Source: Bradyrhizobium lablabi
GTDB lineage: Bacteria; Pseudomonadota; Alphaproteobacteria; Rhizobiales; Xanthobacteraceae
Direction: 5' to 3'
Length of the DNA stretch: 64,000 nucleotides
Assembly (NCBI RefSeq): GCF_018131005.1
Contig: NZ_JAFCJK010000010.1
Location: 186,001-250,000, forward strand
A model generated the notes under the pieces. It was not told the DNA's origin and did no database searches. It was given only the letters and a program-made list of their open reading frames with translations. Below, one piece after another: positions 1 to 7,894 of the stretch; positions within the stretch are counted from its first letter, which is position 1; every line of letters begins with the position of its first letter. The position numbers and the translations under genes were made by a program.

Positions 1-128
1 CGGGATGAGCGTGAAGCTCGCGTGCAGCCGCCGCGCACTCGAAGCATGGTGGAGCATTGTCTCGCTGCGGGGCGCGGCGCAGATCGCGCCAGACCACGTC
101 ACGGTCTGCGAAGCCCTCAAATAGGCTC

Positions 129-335
129 TCAAAGCGTTTCCTGCTTATGGCCGCAGTCCTTGCAGGCGAATTTGACACGCGACTGGCCCTTCGCTGCCTG
201 CACGCGGTTCGGTGCACCGCATTTGCCGCAGACGGCGTCGATCCGGGTCGTCCCCTGCTTGATGACGAGGTTCCGCCTTTCCATGGTCTCGCGGATCAGG
301 CGCTCGGCCTCCTCGCGCATCGATTGCTTCGACAT
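129..335 (-). CDS. Small zinc-ribbon protein, function unknown
   Basis: A 68-residue protein with two CxxC knuckles (CGKC near residue 36 and CKDC near residue 58) in the spacing of a small zinc ribbon. The N-terminal half is charged and probably helical. It resembles the short zinc-ribbon proteins often left as hypothetical in Bradyrhizobium; nucleic-acid or protein binding is only an inference from the fold. It stands alone, reading leftward, with an intergenic repeat immediately upstream. I do not recognise a specific function. Confidence 0.6.
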   Translation of the reverse strand: MSKQSMREEAERLIRETMERRNLVIKQGTTRIDAVCGKCGAPNRVQAAKGQSRVKFACKDCGHKQETL

Positions 336-368
336 GGGTCCTTACCGATCGTTGTTGCGGGTGCGGTC

Positions 369-470
369 TTATAGCGTTTTCGAGCGAAGTGGCCACCCGT
401 GCGCGTAAAGAAAACGCGTCAAAACGAAAATCAGGAGCTTCGGTCCTGATTCAATCAGAACCGATTACCA
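369..470 (-). repeat. Palindromic intergenic repeat, family A, copy 1
   Basis: About 100 bp that recurs, in either orientation, at 13153-13220, 15950-16036 and 41238-41345. Shared blocks are a TATAGCGTTTTCGAGCGAAG end, a central AAACGCGTCAAAAC block and a terminal inverted repeat of the type GGTTCTGATT/AATCAGAACC. Here it runs opposite to the 41.2-kb copy, and the central block is followed by a degenerate palindrome. It lies between the zinc-ribbon gene and the malic enzyme gene. Confidence 0.8.
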
Positions 471-498
471 ATCCGAGAGGAGCCATGGCTGACCGCGC

Positions 499-2187
499 TT
501 ATGCGCGGCGATAAGGTGCATAGTGCGGTGTCCAGATCTTGGCGCGAATGCGCTGCTCGATCTGGTCGGTCGACACATCGGTGACGAGCCCTTCCTTGTG
601 CGCCTGGAGTGCCACAGCGAGGGCGACCGTGACCGCCACCTCGCGTAATCCGCCGACAAGGGGCAGCAAATTGTGCTTCGGGTTGCTGCGCGCGGGCGAG
701 GAACTGGCCAGTGCCTTTGCTGCGGCCATGAACATCCCGTCACTGACACGGTTGGCGCCGACCGCAAGCGCGCCGAGGCCGACACCCGGGAAGATGTAGG
801 AATTGTTGGTCTGGTCGATCTTGAAAGGGGCTCCGTCGCGCGTGATCGGCGGGAACGGGCTGCCGACGCCGATCAGCGCCCGGCCTTCGGTCCAGGCCTC
901 GATATCGGCCGGCGCCGCCTCCTCACGTGAGGTCGGATTCGACAGCGGGAAGATAATCGGCCGCTTGTTGCATTCGGCCATCGCGCGGACGATCGGTTCG
1001 GAGAACGCGCCGGCCTGACCGGAGACGCCGATCAACACGGTCGGGCGGGCGTTGCGCACGACGTCGAGCAGCGCGATCTTGTCGGGATGGCTGAGTTGCC
1101 AGCCTTCGATCGCCTGCTTCTGCTGGACAAAGGGGAGTTGAAACGGCGCAAGTCCGGCCATGCCGTCGATCAGCAGACCGTCACGGTCCACCATGAAGAA
1201 GCGTGACGCGGCCTCACTCTCCGGCAGGCCGGCATCGCGCATGGCGGCGCGGATCAGTCCGGCGATGCCGCACCCGGCCGAGCCGGCGCCGAGCACTGCT
1301 ACGCGCTGCTCGCTGAGCGGCACACCGGTGACGTTGATGGCGGCGAGCAAGGTGCCGGTCGCTACGGCCGCCGTGCCCTGGATATCGTCATTGAAGGTGC
1401 AGAGCCTGTCGCGATAGCGCTCGAGCAGGCGCGTCGCATTGTTCTTCGCGAAATCCTCCCACTGCAGCAGGACACGCGGCCAACGCTTCACCACGGCCGA
1501 AACGAAGGCCTCGATGAAGTCGTCATATTCCTGGCCGCGCACGCGCTCGTGGCGCCAGCCGATATAGAGCGGATCGGCCAGGCAGTCGGGATTGTCGGTC
1601 CCGACATCGAGCAGGATCGGCAGGGTTGTGGCGGGATGCAGGCCGCCGCATCCCGTATAGAGTGCAAGCTTGCCAATCGGGATACCCATGCCGCCGGCGC
1701 CCTGGTCGCCCAGGCCGAGGATGCGCTCGCCATCGGTCACCACGATCGCCTCGACCGCGTCGAAGCGCGGCTGCCCAAGGATGCGATCAATCCGCGCCTT
1801 GTGCGGGATGCTGAGGAACAGCCCGCGCGGTTTCCGAAACAGGCGGCTGAACTGTTGGCAGCCGGCGCCCACCGTGGGCGTGTAGACGATCGGCAGCAGC
1901 TCTTCCAGGTTCGCGACCAGCAACGCGTAGAACAGGGTCTCATTGGTATCCTGCAGTTCGCGCAGGAAGGCGTAGCGCTCGAGATCGGTCTCGAAGCCGC
2001 GCAGTGCCTGGAGACGCCGCGATACCTGCTCGTCCAGCGTCGCGACATTGGGCGGCAGCAGGCCGTGAAGGTCGAACGCCTCGCGCTCGGTCTCGGAGAA
2101 GGCCGTTCCCTTGTTGAACTGCGGATCGGCCAGCAACTCGTAGCCGCTCAGCGCCGTGGTCACGAAAGCTGATGTCGCCTCTGTCAT
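499..2187 (-). CDS. maeA: NAD-dependent malic enzyme
   Basis: A 562-residue enzyme of the long malic enzyme family (E. coli MaeA has a very similar length), oxidatively decarboxylating malate to pyruvate with reduction of NAD. Visible motifs are the catalytic-tyrosine block YTPTVG (Tyr102), the catalytic-lysine block GIPIGKL (Lys173), the metal-binding stretch around ED and FNDDIQGT, and the dinucleotide-binding VLGAGSAGCG near residue 300. An AAGGGG ribosome-binding site precedes the ATG. It would feed pyruvate from C4-dicarboxylates, an important route in rhizobia. NAD rather than NADP preference is inferred from family type only. Confidence 0.93.
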   Translation of the reverse strand: MTEATSAFVTTALSGYELLADPQFNKGTAFSETEREAFDLHGLLPPNVATLDEQVSRRLQALRGFETDLERYAFLRELQDTNETLFYALLVANLEELLPIVYTPTVGAGCQQFSRLFRKPRGLFLSIPHKARIDRILGQPRFDAVEAIVVTDGERILGLGDQGAGGMGIPIGKLALYTGCGGLHPATTLPILLDVGTDNPDCLADPLYIGWRHERVRGQEYDDFIEAFVSAVVKRWPRVLLQWEDFAKNNATRLLERYRDRLCTFNDDIQGTAAVATGTLLAAINVTGVPLSEQRVAVLGAGSAGCGIAGLIRAAMRDAGLPESEAASRFFMVDRDGLLIDGMAGLAPFQLPFVQQKQAIEGWQLSHPDKIALLDVVRNARPTVLIGVSGQAGAFSEPIVRAMAECNKRPIIFPLSNPTSREEAAPADIEAWTEGRALIGVGSPFPPITRDGAPFKIDQTNNSYIFPGVGLGALAVGANRVSDGMFMAAAKALASSSPARSNPKHNLLPLVGGLREVAVTVALAVALQAHKEGLVTDVSTDQIEQRIRAKIWTPHYAPYRRA

Positions 2188-2242
2188 GACGGGACCCCTT
2201 CAATGCGGAATGCAACGGGATTGTAGCCTACCCGGATTTTTG

Positions 2243-2271
2243 TTTGAGCATGATCTTTTCGGACGACCGCT
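2243..2271 (+). repeat. Fragment of palindromic repeat, family B
   Basis: The stretch TTTGAGCATGATCTTTTCGG followed by a decayed continuation matches the left arm of the element at 61652-61706. The right arm is lost. It sits just upstream of the malic enzyme gene. Confidence 0.6.
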
Positions 2272-2471
2272 GAGGCATGCAATCAATTGCTCGCGCGTCA
2301 GCGCGGGCAAGACGGCGACGGAATTCAGCGCGCCCGGCTCCTGCGATTCGAACAGCGCGCGCATCCGTCATCAGGCCGATGGTGAGCACGCCCGCGACGG
2401 CAACGTCGACGAATGGGACGATCCGGGCTGCATCGATATCCCGCGTCAAAAAGCCGGCGGCCGCGATCGAG

Positions 2472-2692
2472 CTTGAGGCGCGTGATCTCCGAGGCGAACA
2501 GCGTACGCGCGATCATCGCCGCATCGTGCTCGGCCTCCAGATTGGCTTTCGCCTGCGCCGCCTCGCGGGCGGGTCCTGCCGGCCGCCCTCCAGCACCGCG
2601 GTCGCGCGGACCTCGATATGGGCGATACCGGTCTTCCAGTTCTCCCCCACCGCGGCGACGCCGCGGAAAGGCATCAAAACAGTTTTGAACAT
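2472..2692 (-). pseudogene. Decayed PspA/IM30-like gene
   Basis: Leftward reading frames carry pieces resembling the PspA/IM30 family as found in Bradyrhizobium, but in different frames. The start MFKTVLMPFRGVAAVGE and the block IEVRATAVLEGG are in one frame; AREAAQAKANLEAEHDAA and ARTLFASEITRLK continue in another. Most of the central coiled coil is missing and no intact frame spans the region. The match is from memory of the family, so the name is moderately sure and the disruption is clear. Past it (to about 2290) a further open stretch is not recognisable. It faces the TetR gene, suggesting loss of a divergent target. Confidence 0.5.
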
Positions 2693-2709
2693 TTGGCTGC
2701 TCCCTGTTA

Positions 2710-2778
2710 TGAGCATCGCTCATGAATCGGCAATACCATATCTTGATCATCGCTCAAGATATATTTGAGCGACGCTCA
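2710..2778. promoter_or_regulatory. Three 13-bp palindromes, probable TetR operators
   Basis: Three copies of a 5-3-5 palindrome occur: TGAGCATCGCTCA (2710-2722), TGATCATCGCTCA (2744-2756, one mismatch) and TGAGCGACGCTCA (2766-2778). They lie between the start of the decayed PspA-like gene and the TetR-family gene starting at 2815. Centre spacings are 34 and 22 bp. Autoregulation and control of the divergent gene by the adjacent TetR protein is the natural inference. Confidence 0.6.
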
Positions 2779-2814
2779 CGATCACGCTTATTGGCGGGTG
2801 GAATTGGGAAAATT

Positions 2815-3423
2815 ATGTCCAAGGCATTGGAAAGGCGTGCAAGAATGCGCGAGGCGCTGATTGAGGCGGCGGAGCGCGCGATAGCGGCAAGAGGCCTTTC
2901 GGGCCTGAAAACGCGCAAACTGGCGCAGGAAATCGGGGTCGCCAATGGCGGCGTTTACAATCTGGTCGAGGATGTCGACGAGTTGATCCTGCGCGTCGGC
3001 TCGCGCACGCTGGCGCGGCTCGACGCCTCGCTCTCGCTTGCCGAGATCAGCGGCCCGGCAACGCCGCGCGAGATGCTGGCGCGGATCGCTGTCGCCTATT
3101 GCGATTTCGCAGCCGACAATCTCGAACTGTGGCGCGCCCTGTTCGAACACCGCATGCAGCCTGGCAAGCCGGTGCCGGAATGGGCTGTAACCGAGCAGAT
3201 GGACCTGTTCCGCCACATCTACAAGCCGCTCGCCGTCCTCTTCCCGCAACGCTCGGCCACCCAGCTCGGCGTCACCGCGCGCAGCCTGTTCTCCGCCGTG
3301 CACGGCATGGTCGCGCTCGGGCTCGAACAGAAGCTGATCGCCGTCCCGCTCAACGCGCTGCGCCAAGAGATCGCGACACTGACGCGCGCGATGATCGACG
3401 GGCTGACGGCGAAGCGCGATTAG
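2815..3423 (+). CDS. TetR-family transcriptional regulator
   Basis: A 202-residue protein with an N-terminal TetR helix-turn-helix (residues about 10-55, including LKTRKLAQEIGVANGGVYN) and a ligand-binding C-terminal domain containing a WRALFEHR block. The ATG at 2815, beginning MSKALERR and preceded by GGGAAAATT, is preferred over an upstream start at 2722, which would overlap the operator-like palindromes. It probably represses itself and its now decayed divergent neighbour. The ligand is unknown. Confidence 0.85.
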   Translation: MSKALERRARMREALIEAAERAIAARGLSGLKTRKLAQEIGVANGGVYNLVEDVDELILRVGSRTLARLDASLSLAEISGPATPREMLARIAVAYCDFAADNLELWRALFEHRMQPGKPVPEWAVTEQMDLFRHIYKPLAVLFPQRSATQLGVTARSLFSAVHGMVALGLEQKLIAVPLNALRQEIATLTRAMIDGLTAKRD

Positions 3424-3435
3424 GGCGCGCGTTCG

Positions 3436-6400
3436 CTACCAATTGACCCGGAGTCCGACCTTTCCATCATAAGCAAAGCCGCCGCCATCGAACCGGCTCT
3501 GATATGACGCATTGGCATATAGCGTCGTTGTCGACGTCAGCTGGCCGCTGATGCCGGCATTGATCTCTCCCCACAGGCCGCCGAGATCGGCATGAAAGGG
3601 AACGAAGCCGGTTTCCGAGGAGAACAACGTCGTCGGGTTCCCCAGGAATTCGTTCCAAAGATTTGGACGTATCCAGGCCGTGATCGTGCGCGGACTATCG
3701 TCGATCGCCCAAGTCCGACCAAACCGGGCACCGATCCGGGTAGCCAATGAATTCACGTCCGTAAAGCGGATCCGTGCCGCGATGTCGCTCGCATCATCGA
3801 CATGGATGTTCTGATAGACCAGTTGCGCTTGCGGCTCGATGAAATATCCGCCCGCGAACTTGAAAGGGTATCCGCCCTCGATCGAGGCAGCACCCCCTTG
3901 AGCGCCGGTCTTGAGTGCCGGAATGCCACGATCTCCCGAACTGCGCATGTCGTAGAGTGTGCCTTGCAGGACCGAGTCGATGTACCAGCCTGTCGGGCCG
4001 AAATGCGTCCAGTAGCCGCCGAGCGTGTAGGCCGCAAAATTGCTGTCGCCTATCTGGCCATCGAAATGGGCGACCCGCCCCTGGGCGCCACCAATCGCGA
4101 AATAGGCCCCGCCCTGATCGCGCGAGCCGTCGGGATGGTCGTATCGAAAGAAATCCATTCCGGCCTGGAGTGCCAGGAAATTATACGAAAAGTGCGGGCC
4201 GGCCGAGCCGCCGAGCACACCAACACTGTCGCCCTCGTGCACGCCGTTGAGCCCGATCACGCGGCCCCAACCAACCCTTGCGTGTTCGGGATCGGCGCGA
4301 AAGCGCGCGTCTTCCTCCTCGCCGACGCGCTCATGCAGCGTGTCCAGCAGACTGCGACCGTACAATAGCGACATCGACGGCAGAGCCGCGTAAAGCGAGG
4401 TCTCCTCCCTGAAGTTTGGGATGATGTTGCCGCCGCCTCCACCTTCGCCGCCTCCTCCACCACCTCCACCTCCACCACCTCCTCCTCCGCCTCCGCTGCC
4501 GCCACCACCGCCGCCGCCACCTCCACCTCCACCTCCGCCTCCACAGATGCGCAGGCTGGGATGGGCGGCGCAGTCGAGGGCGGAGCGCAAATACCAGGCC
4601 TGAGGGTTGCTGGCGTCAACGCTCGAGCGGAACAGGCCGTATTCGTAGGGGCCTGCCAGCACCGGCCGAGCCAGCGCGAACGCTCCCGTCTCCGTAATGG
4701 CGCCGCTGATCGCATCGACGACCAGGATGCCGTTCCCCGTCGTGAGCGCGCCGGCGCCGGTGGTATTGGCAATCCTCAAGAAGGAGTTGCCGCTTGCCGT
4801 GCCTCCGTTGATGACGAGCCTGTCCGAGGGTGAGCCGTCTGCGCCGAGAAACGTGTTGAGCCCGATCGTGCCACTTTGGCCCACATAGTTCACCGCCGTC
4901 AGCGTCTTGTAACTCGACAGCAGGGTGGGATCCCCGACAGGCGGCGTGAACTGGATTTCGCTCGACACGTTGGTCAGGTTGGTGACGTTTGAGTTGCCCG
5001 TCATTGTCCAAAGCGAGCCATTTTGCAGCGTGACGTTGGACGTGCTGCCGGCGTCGGTGAGTGCAACGCCCTGCAGGATCGAGCCATCGGACGTGAGGTT
5101 GAGCGTGGCGCCACCGCTGACATTCAGCCATTCGCCGTTGTTCACGACCGCCTCCACGCCGTTTAAGGTCACATTGCTGGTGCCGCCGGGGGCGGCGATC
5201 GAAGCACCGTTCGGGCTGGTCAGGATGGATACGGTCGCAGTCGCGTTGCCGCCGCTCACATTGAGCGCATTTGAGCCGGCGCCAGTGGCGGTCAAATCCG
5301 CCGTCACGTCCAGCGTGCCGCCGCCCGTCACTGCGGCGGCGTGAGCGGTCGAACCCGACGTGGTTACAACGCCGCCGATCGCACTCATCGACGAATTTGT
5401 TCCGGTTGCGAGCAAGCCGGTCGCCGAAGCGCCGGATGTCTTGACGGTCGCGTTCATGAGCCCGACGTGCCCCGCACTGTCGGCCTGCGCACCAACAGCG
5501 TTGTCGCCGCTGGTACTGACCGCGGTCCCGTTGGCTGCAACGGAACTGCCGGTCCCGGTCGCCTGGAGCCCGATAGCGGAGGTGCCGCCGGTGCTGACGC
5601 TGCCTCCGTTCAGTGTAATCGTGCCGGACGACGCGGCTTGCGCCCCGCGGCCGCCGCTGCTGCTCGGAACGGTAACAGCCAAGTCGGTCGCAGTGATCGA
5701 GCTCCCGGCGCCGCTCGCCTGCAGCCCGATTTCGCCGCCGCCGCTGCCGATTGCGGCAACACTGCCTCCTGTTAACGAAATGGCGCCACCGCTAAGCGCC
5801 TTCGCGCCAACGTCCCCGCCGCCGCCGGAGGTAGTGACCGCAACATCGTTTGCCGTGATGCTGCTTCCGGCCGATTGCGCCAAGAGACCGGTCTCCCCGC
5901 CGCCATTGCCCGTAACGCTGACGGTTCCCCCGCTCAGCGTTACGGTACCGCTCGTGTCCGCCCGCGCGCCGACATCGTTACCTCCGCCGCCGGGCATCGA
6001 GATCGTCGTGCCCAGCGACATAATCTGGCTGCCGGCGCCGGTTGCCCAAAGCGCCGTGTTGCCGCCGCCGCCAGCGGCGTAGCTGATCGAATTGCCGCTC
6101 GTGAGATTGATAGTGGCGCCATTCGTCGCCCTCGCGGCCACGTTGTTACCGGCGCTGTTGAGATTGACGGCAAGGCCCGTCGCGCTGATCTGGGAGCCTG
6201 CCCCGTTGGCAAGCAGCGCAGTTCCGCCGCCCCCGAAAGCCGGGTTGATGGCCGACCCTGACTGAAAGATGATCTGGCCGCCGCTTTGCGCTGATGCGGC
6301 CGTACTCCAATTGCCGTTGATGCTCGATCCGGCACTGAAGATGATGGTGCCGGTGGTATCGGCCAGACCGCCGATGCTGCCACCGTTGAAGGGATTGATG

Positions 6401-6750
6401 TTGACGTTGTTGGTGGTGATCTGTGCGCTGGTGCTTGCGTGAACAGCGGGAGACCCCGTGAGCGTGGTATTCTGATTGATTGAACAAGTTCCACTTGTGA
6501 GTGTGACCGTCGAATTTGCCGCAACCGTGCAGGATTGAGCCTCGGCCGTATCAACGATGGCACCCGACGCAATTACAGCCAACGCCGCAAGACTCAACTG
6601 GCTCGGCTTCGGAACGCCCCGTGACCTGAGATTGCCCGGCTCCGAACGTTGCGTCCGCGGGACAGCAGGCAGTTTTCGCAAAACGCGCAAAACGCCCTTT
6701 GATGATGCCTTTTTCTCGCTATTGTCCGAGCGAAAGCGTTCGCACTTCAT
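3436..6750 (-). CDS. Large autotransporter (type Va secreted protein)
   Basis: About 1104 residues. An unusually long N-terminal region (about 71 residues, basic then hydrophobic SLAALAVIASGAI, ending AEA|QS) looks like an extended autotransporter signal. Residues about 75-640 are a low-complexity passenger rich in G/S/T/A/N with imperfect 18-25-residue repeats (GGG, TSGG, ISATGL, GSSI), typical of a beta-helix. Next comes a polyglycine linker, then a C-terminal barrel domain starting near SLYAALPSMSLLYGRSLLD and ending in aromatic VNW. The ATG at 6750 with upstream AAGGGGG is preferred over a TTG nine bases earlier. The role is probably surface adhesion; the passenger ligand is unknown. Confidence 0.88.
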   Translation of the reverse strand: MKCERFRSDNSEKKASSKGVLRVLRKLPAVPRTQRSEPGNLRSRGVPKPSQLSLAALAVIASGAIVDTAEAQSCTVAANSTVTLTSGTCSINQNTTLTGSPAVHASTSAQITTNNVNINPFNGGSIGGLADTTGTIIFSAGSSINGNWSTAASAQSGGQIIFQSGSAINPAFGGGGTALLANGAGSQISATGLAVNLNSAGNNVAARATNGATINLTSGNSISYAAGGGGNTALWATGAGSQIMSLGTTISMPGGGGNDVGARADTSGTVTLSGGTVSVTGNGGGETGLLAQSAGSSITANDVAVTTSGGGGDVGAKALSGGAISLTGGSVAAIGSGGGEIGLQASGAGSSITATDLAVTVPSSSGGRGAQAASSGTITLNGGSVSTGGTSAIGLQATGTGSSVAANGTAVSTSGDNAVGAQADSAGHVGLMNATVKTSGASATGLLATGTNSSMSAIGGVVTTSGSTAHAAAVTGGGTLDVTADLTATGAGSNALNVSGGNATATVSILTSPNGASIAAPGGTSNVTLNGVEAVVNNGEWLNVSGGATLNLTSDGSILQGVALTDAGSTSNVTLQNGSLWTMTGNSNVTNLTNVSSEIQFTPPVGDPTLLSSYKTLTAVNYVGQSGTIGLNTFLGADGSPSDRLVINGGTASGNSFLRIANTTGAGALTTGNGILVVDAISGAITETGAFALARPVLAGPYEYGLFRSSVDASNPQAWYLRSALDCAAHPSLRICGGGGGGGGGGGGGGGSGGGGGGGGGGGGGGGGEGGGGGNIIPNFREETSLYAALPSMSLLYGRSLLDTLHERVGEEEDARFRADPEHARVGWGRVIGLNGVHEGDSVGVLGGSAGPHFSYNFLALQAGMDFFRYDHPDGSRDQGGAYFAIGGAQGRVAHFDGQIGDSNFAAYTLGGYWTHFGPTGWYIDSVLQGTLYDMRSSGDRGIPALKTGAQGGAASIEGGYPFKFAGGYFIEPQAQLVYQNIHVDDASDIAARIRFTDVNSLATRIGARFGRTWAIDDSPRTITAWIRPNLWNEFLGNPTTLFSSETGFVPFHADLGGLWGEINAGISGQLTSTTTLYANASYQSRFDGGGFAYDGKVGLRVNW
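4429..4542 (-). repeat. Polyglycine linker-coding tract in the autotransporter
   Basis: About 38 consecutive codons are nearly all Gly, interrupted by one Ser and one Glu, read on the minus strand as runs of GGA/GGT/GGC. The tract joins passenger and barrel. Such simple-sequence DNA can change length by slippage; the triplet period would keep the frame. Confidence 0.9.
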
Positions 6751-7356
6751 TGCGCGCAACCCCCTTTCGTAGGCGTCAGCCGTCTACAACTAAAAATTGA
6801 AAGAAGTGGGTCGCGCTATCCCGCCGCAAAACGCGCAAAAATTGTTGCAATCTCAAATCGCAAATCGTTGACACAACAGTGTTGTGACAGATCGCCACGA
6901 TTGTGGCAGTCGCGAATGTTTTGCAATTTGCTGCACGGGCTGTTGTCTTTGAGTCACACAAAGAACGATGCGTTGTGATTTCCGCTGGGGTTCCCATTCA
7001 TTGCGCGTGTTCGGACGATCGATCGGATGAACCGAATGCGGCCGGTGCTCGATTGGCATAGCACCGGCAGCGCTGCCGCCACCGGCAACAGTGCCGCTAC
7101 CGGTCGCCGACCTCTTGAACGGAACTCAATAACGATCCGAAGGTGAAGGATGTTCGCAGCACTTTCCGCTGGAACCGGCGCGCGCGGCCTAAGGGATCGC
7201 CAATCTGGCTGAAGAGTGCGCAGGTGCTCGGATTGGAGCCGGCCTAACGTGGAAAACGACTGAGGCCGCACACGGAGACAGGTTTGGCACCCCCAAAGCT
7301 TTTCCTAAACCGGGAGACGCCACGCCGCGTTCTTTCTGCGCTGAAGCCGATTCGGC
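6751..7356. other. Intergenic region upstream of the autotransporter
   Basis: No convincing gene in about 600 bp. The part next to the autotransporter is AT-richer than its surroundings and holds a perfect palindrome at 6872-6886. It also holds a 16-bp direct repeat, CGCAAAACGCGCAAAA, at 6825-6840, identical to 6677-6692 inside the signal-peptide coding region. Short open frames here lack family features. Confidence 0.6.
6872..6886. promoter_or_regulatory. 15-bp perfect palindrome, candidate operator
   Basis: CACAACA-G-TGTTGTG is a perfect inverted repeat about 120 bp upstream of the autotransporter start, in an AT-rich stretch. It is a plausible site for a dimeric regulator of the autotransporter gene. 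No regulator for it is identifiable in the window. Confidence 0.35.
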
Positions 7357-7863
7357 TCAAAGGCCACTGTCTTCCCGCGGAGAGTAGATCGAATAGTCGC
7401 TCTCGCCCAGCGGCGGTCCGGTTAGCTGAGTACCGTAGGGCGCAACAATGGCCACAATCTTGTCGACATCATTGACACCTGCACACGCTCTGAACATCGC
7501 GTCGATACTGCCCGGCGAAAACACCACCAGCATGTGCAGGGGCGTATCCGCTGGATTGCGCCAGGCATGAGGTTCGCCCCTTTTTGCGGTGGCGCATGAA
7601 CCGGCGGCTACATGCCATCTCCGGTTGCCAACGGCGAGGTCGAGAGTGCCCCCCAGTACGATAAAGTGCTCTTCTTCGTTGCCGTGAATATGAAGTGGCA
7701 CGCCGTTGTTATGATGGGCGACAAACTCCATGACCGAATAGGCTCCCTTCGTCTGCGCTGAGGAGACACTGATCCTGAACCGTTCACCCGGCGTGAGTTG
7801 CAGCCATTCATCATTGGCTTGATCGCGGGCGGCGCTGCTCTCAATTGCCTTGTTGGTTGTCAT
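7357..7863 (-). CDS. Cupin-domain protein
   Basis: A 168-residue single-domain cupin. The first motif appears as PLHIHGNEEEHFIVLGG and the second near GEPHAWRNPADTPLHMLVV, giving the His/Glu set that usually binds a metal. The ATG at 7863, with GAGAG upstream, is chosen over an in-frame extension that runs into the preceding gene. The start is 31 bp downstream of the flavoprotein stop, so the two are probably cotranscribed. The N-terminal extension has no signal peptide. The substrate is unknown; oxygenase, isomerase or binding roles are all possible. Confidence 0.8.
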   Translation of the reverse strand: MTTNKAIESSAARDQANDEWLQLTPGERFRISVSSAQTKGAYSVMEFVAHHNNGVPLHIHGNEEEHFIVLGGTLDLAVGNRRWHVAAGSCATAKRGEPHAWRNPADTPLHMLVVFSPGSIDAMFRACAGVNDVDKIVAIVAPYGTQLTGPPLGESDYSIYSPREDSGL

Positions 7864-7894
7864 ATTGCTCTCGACCCAAGCTGGGTTTGGCAAA

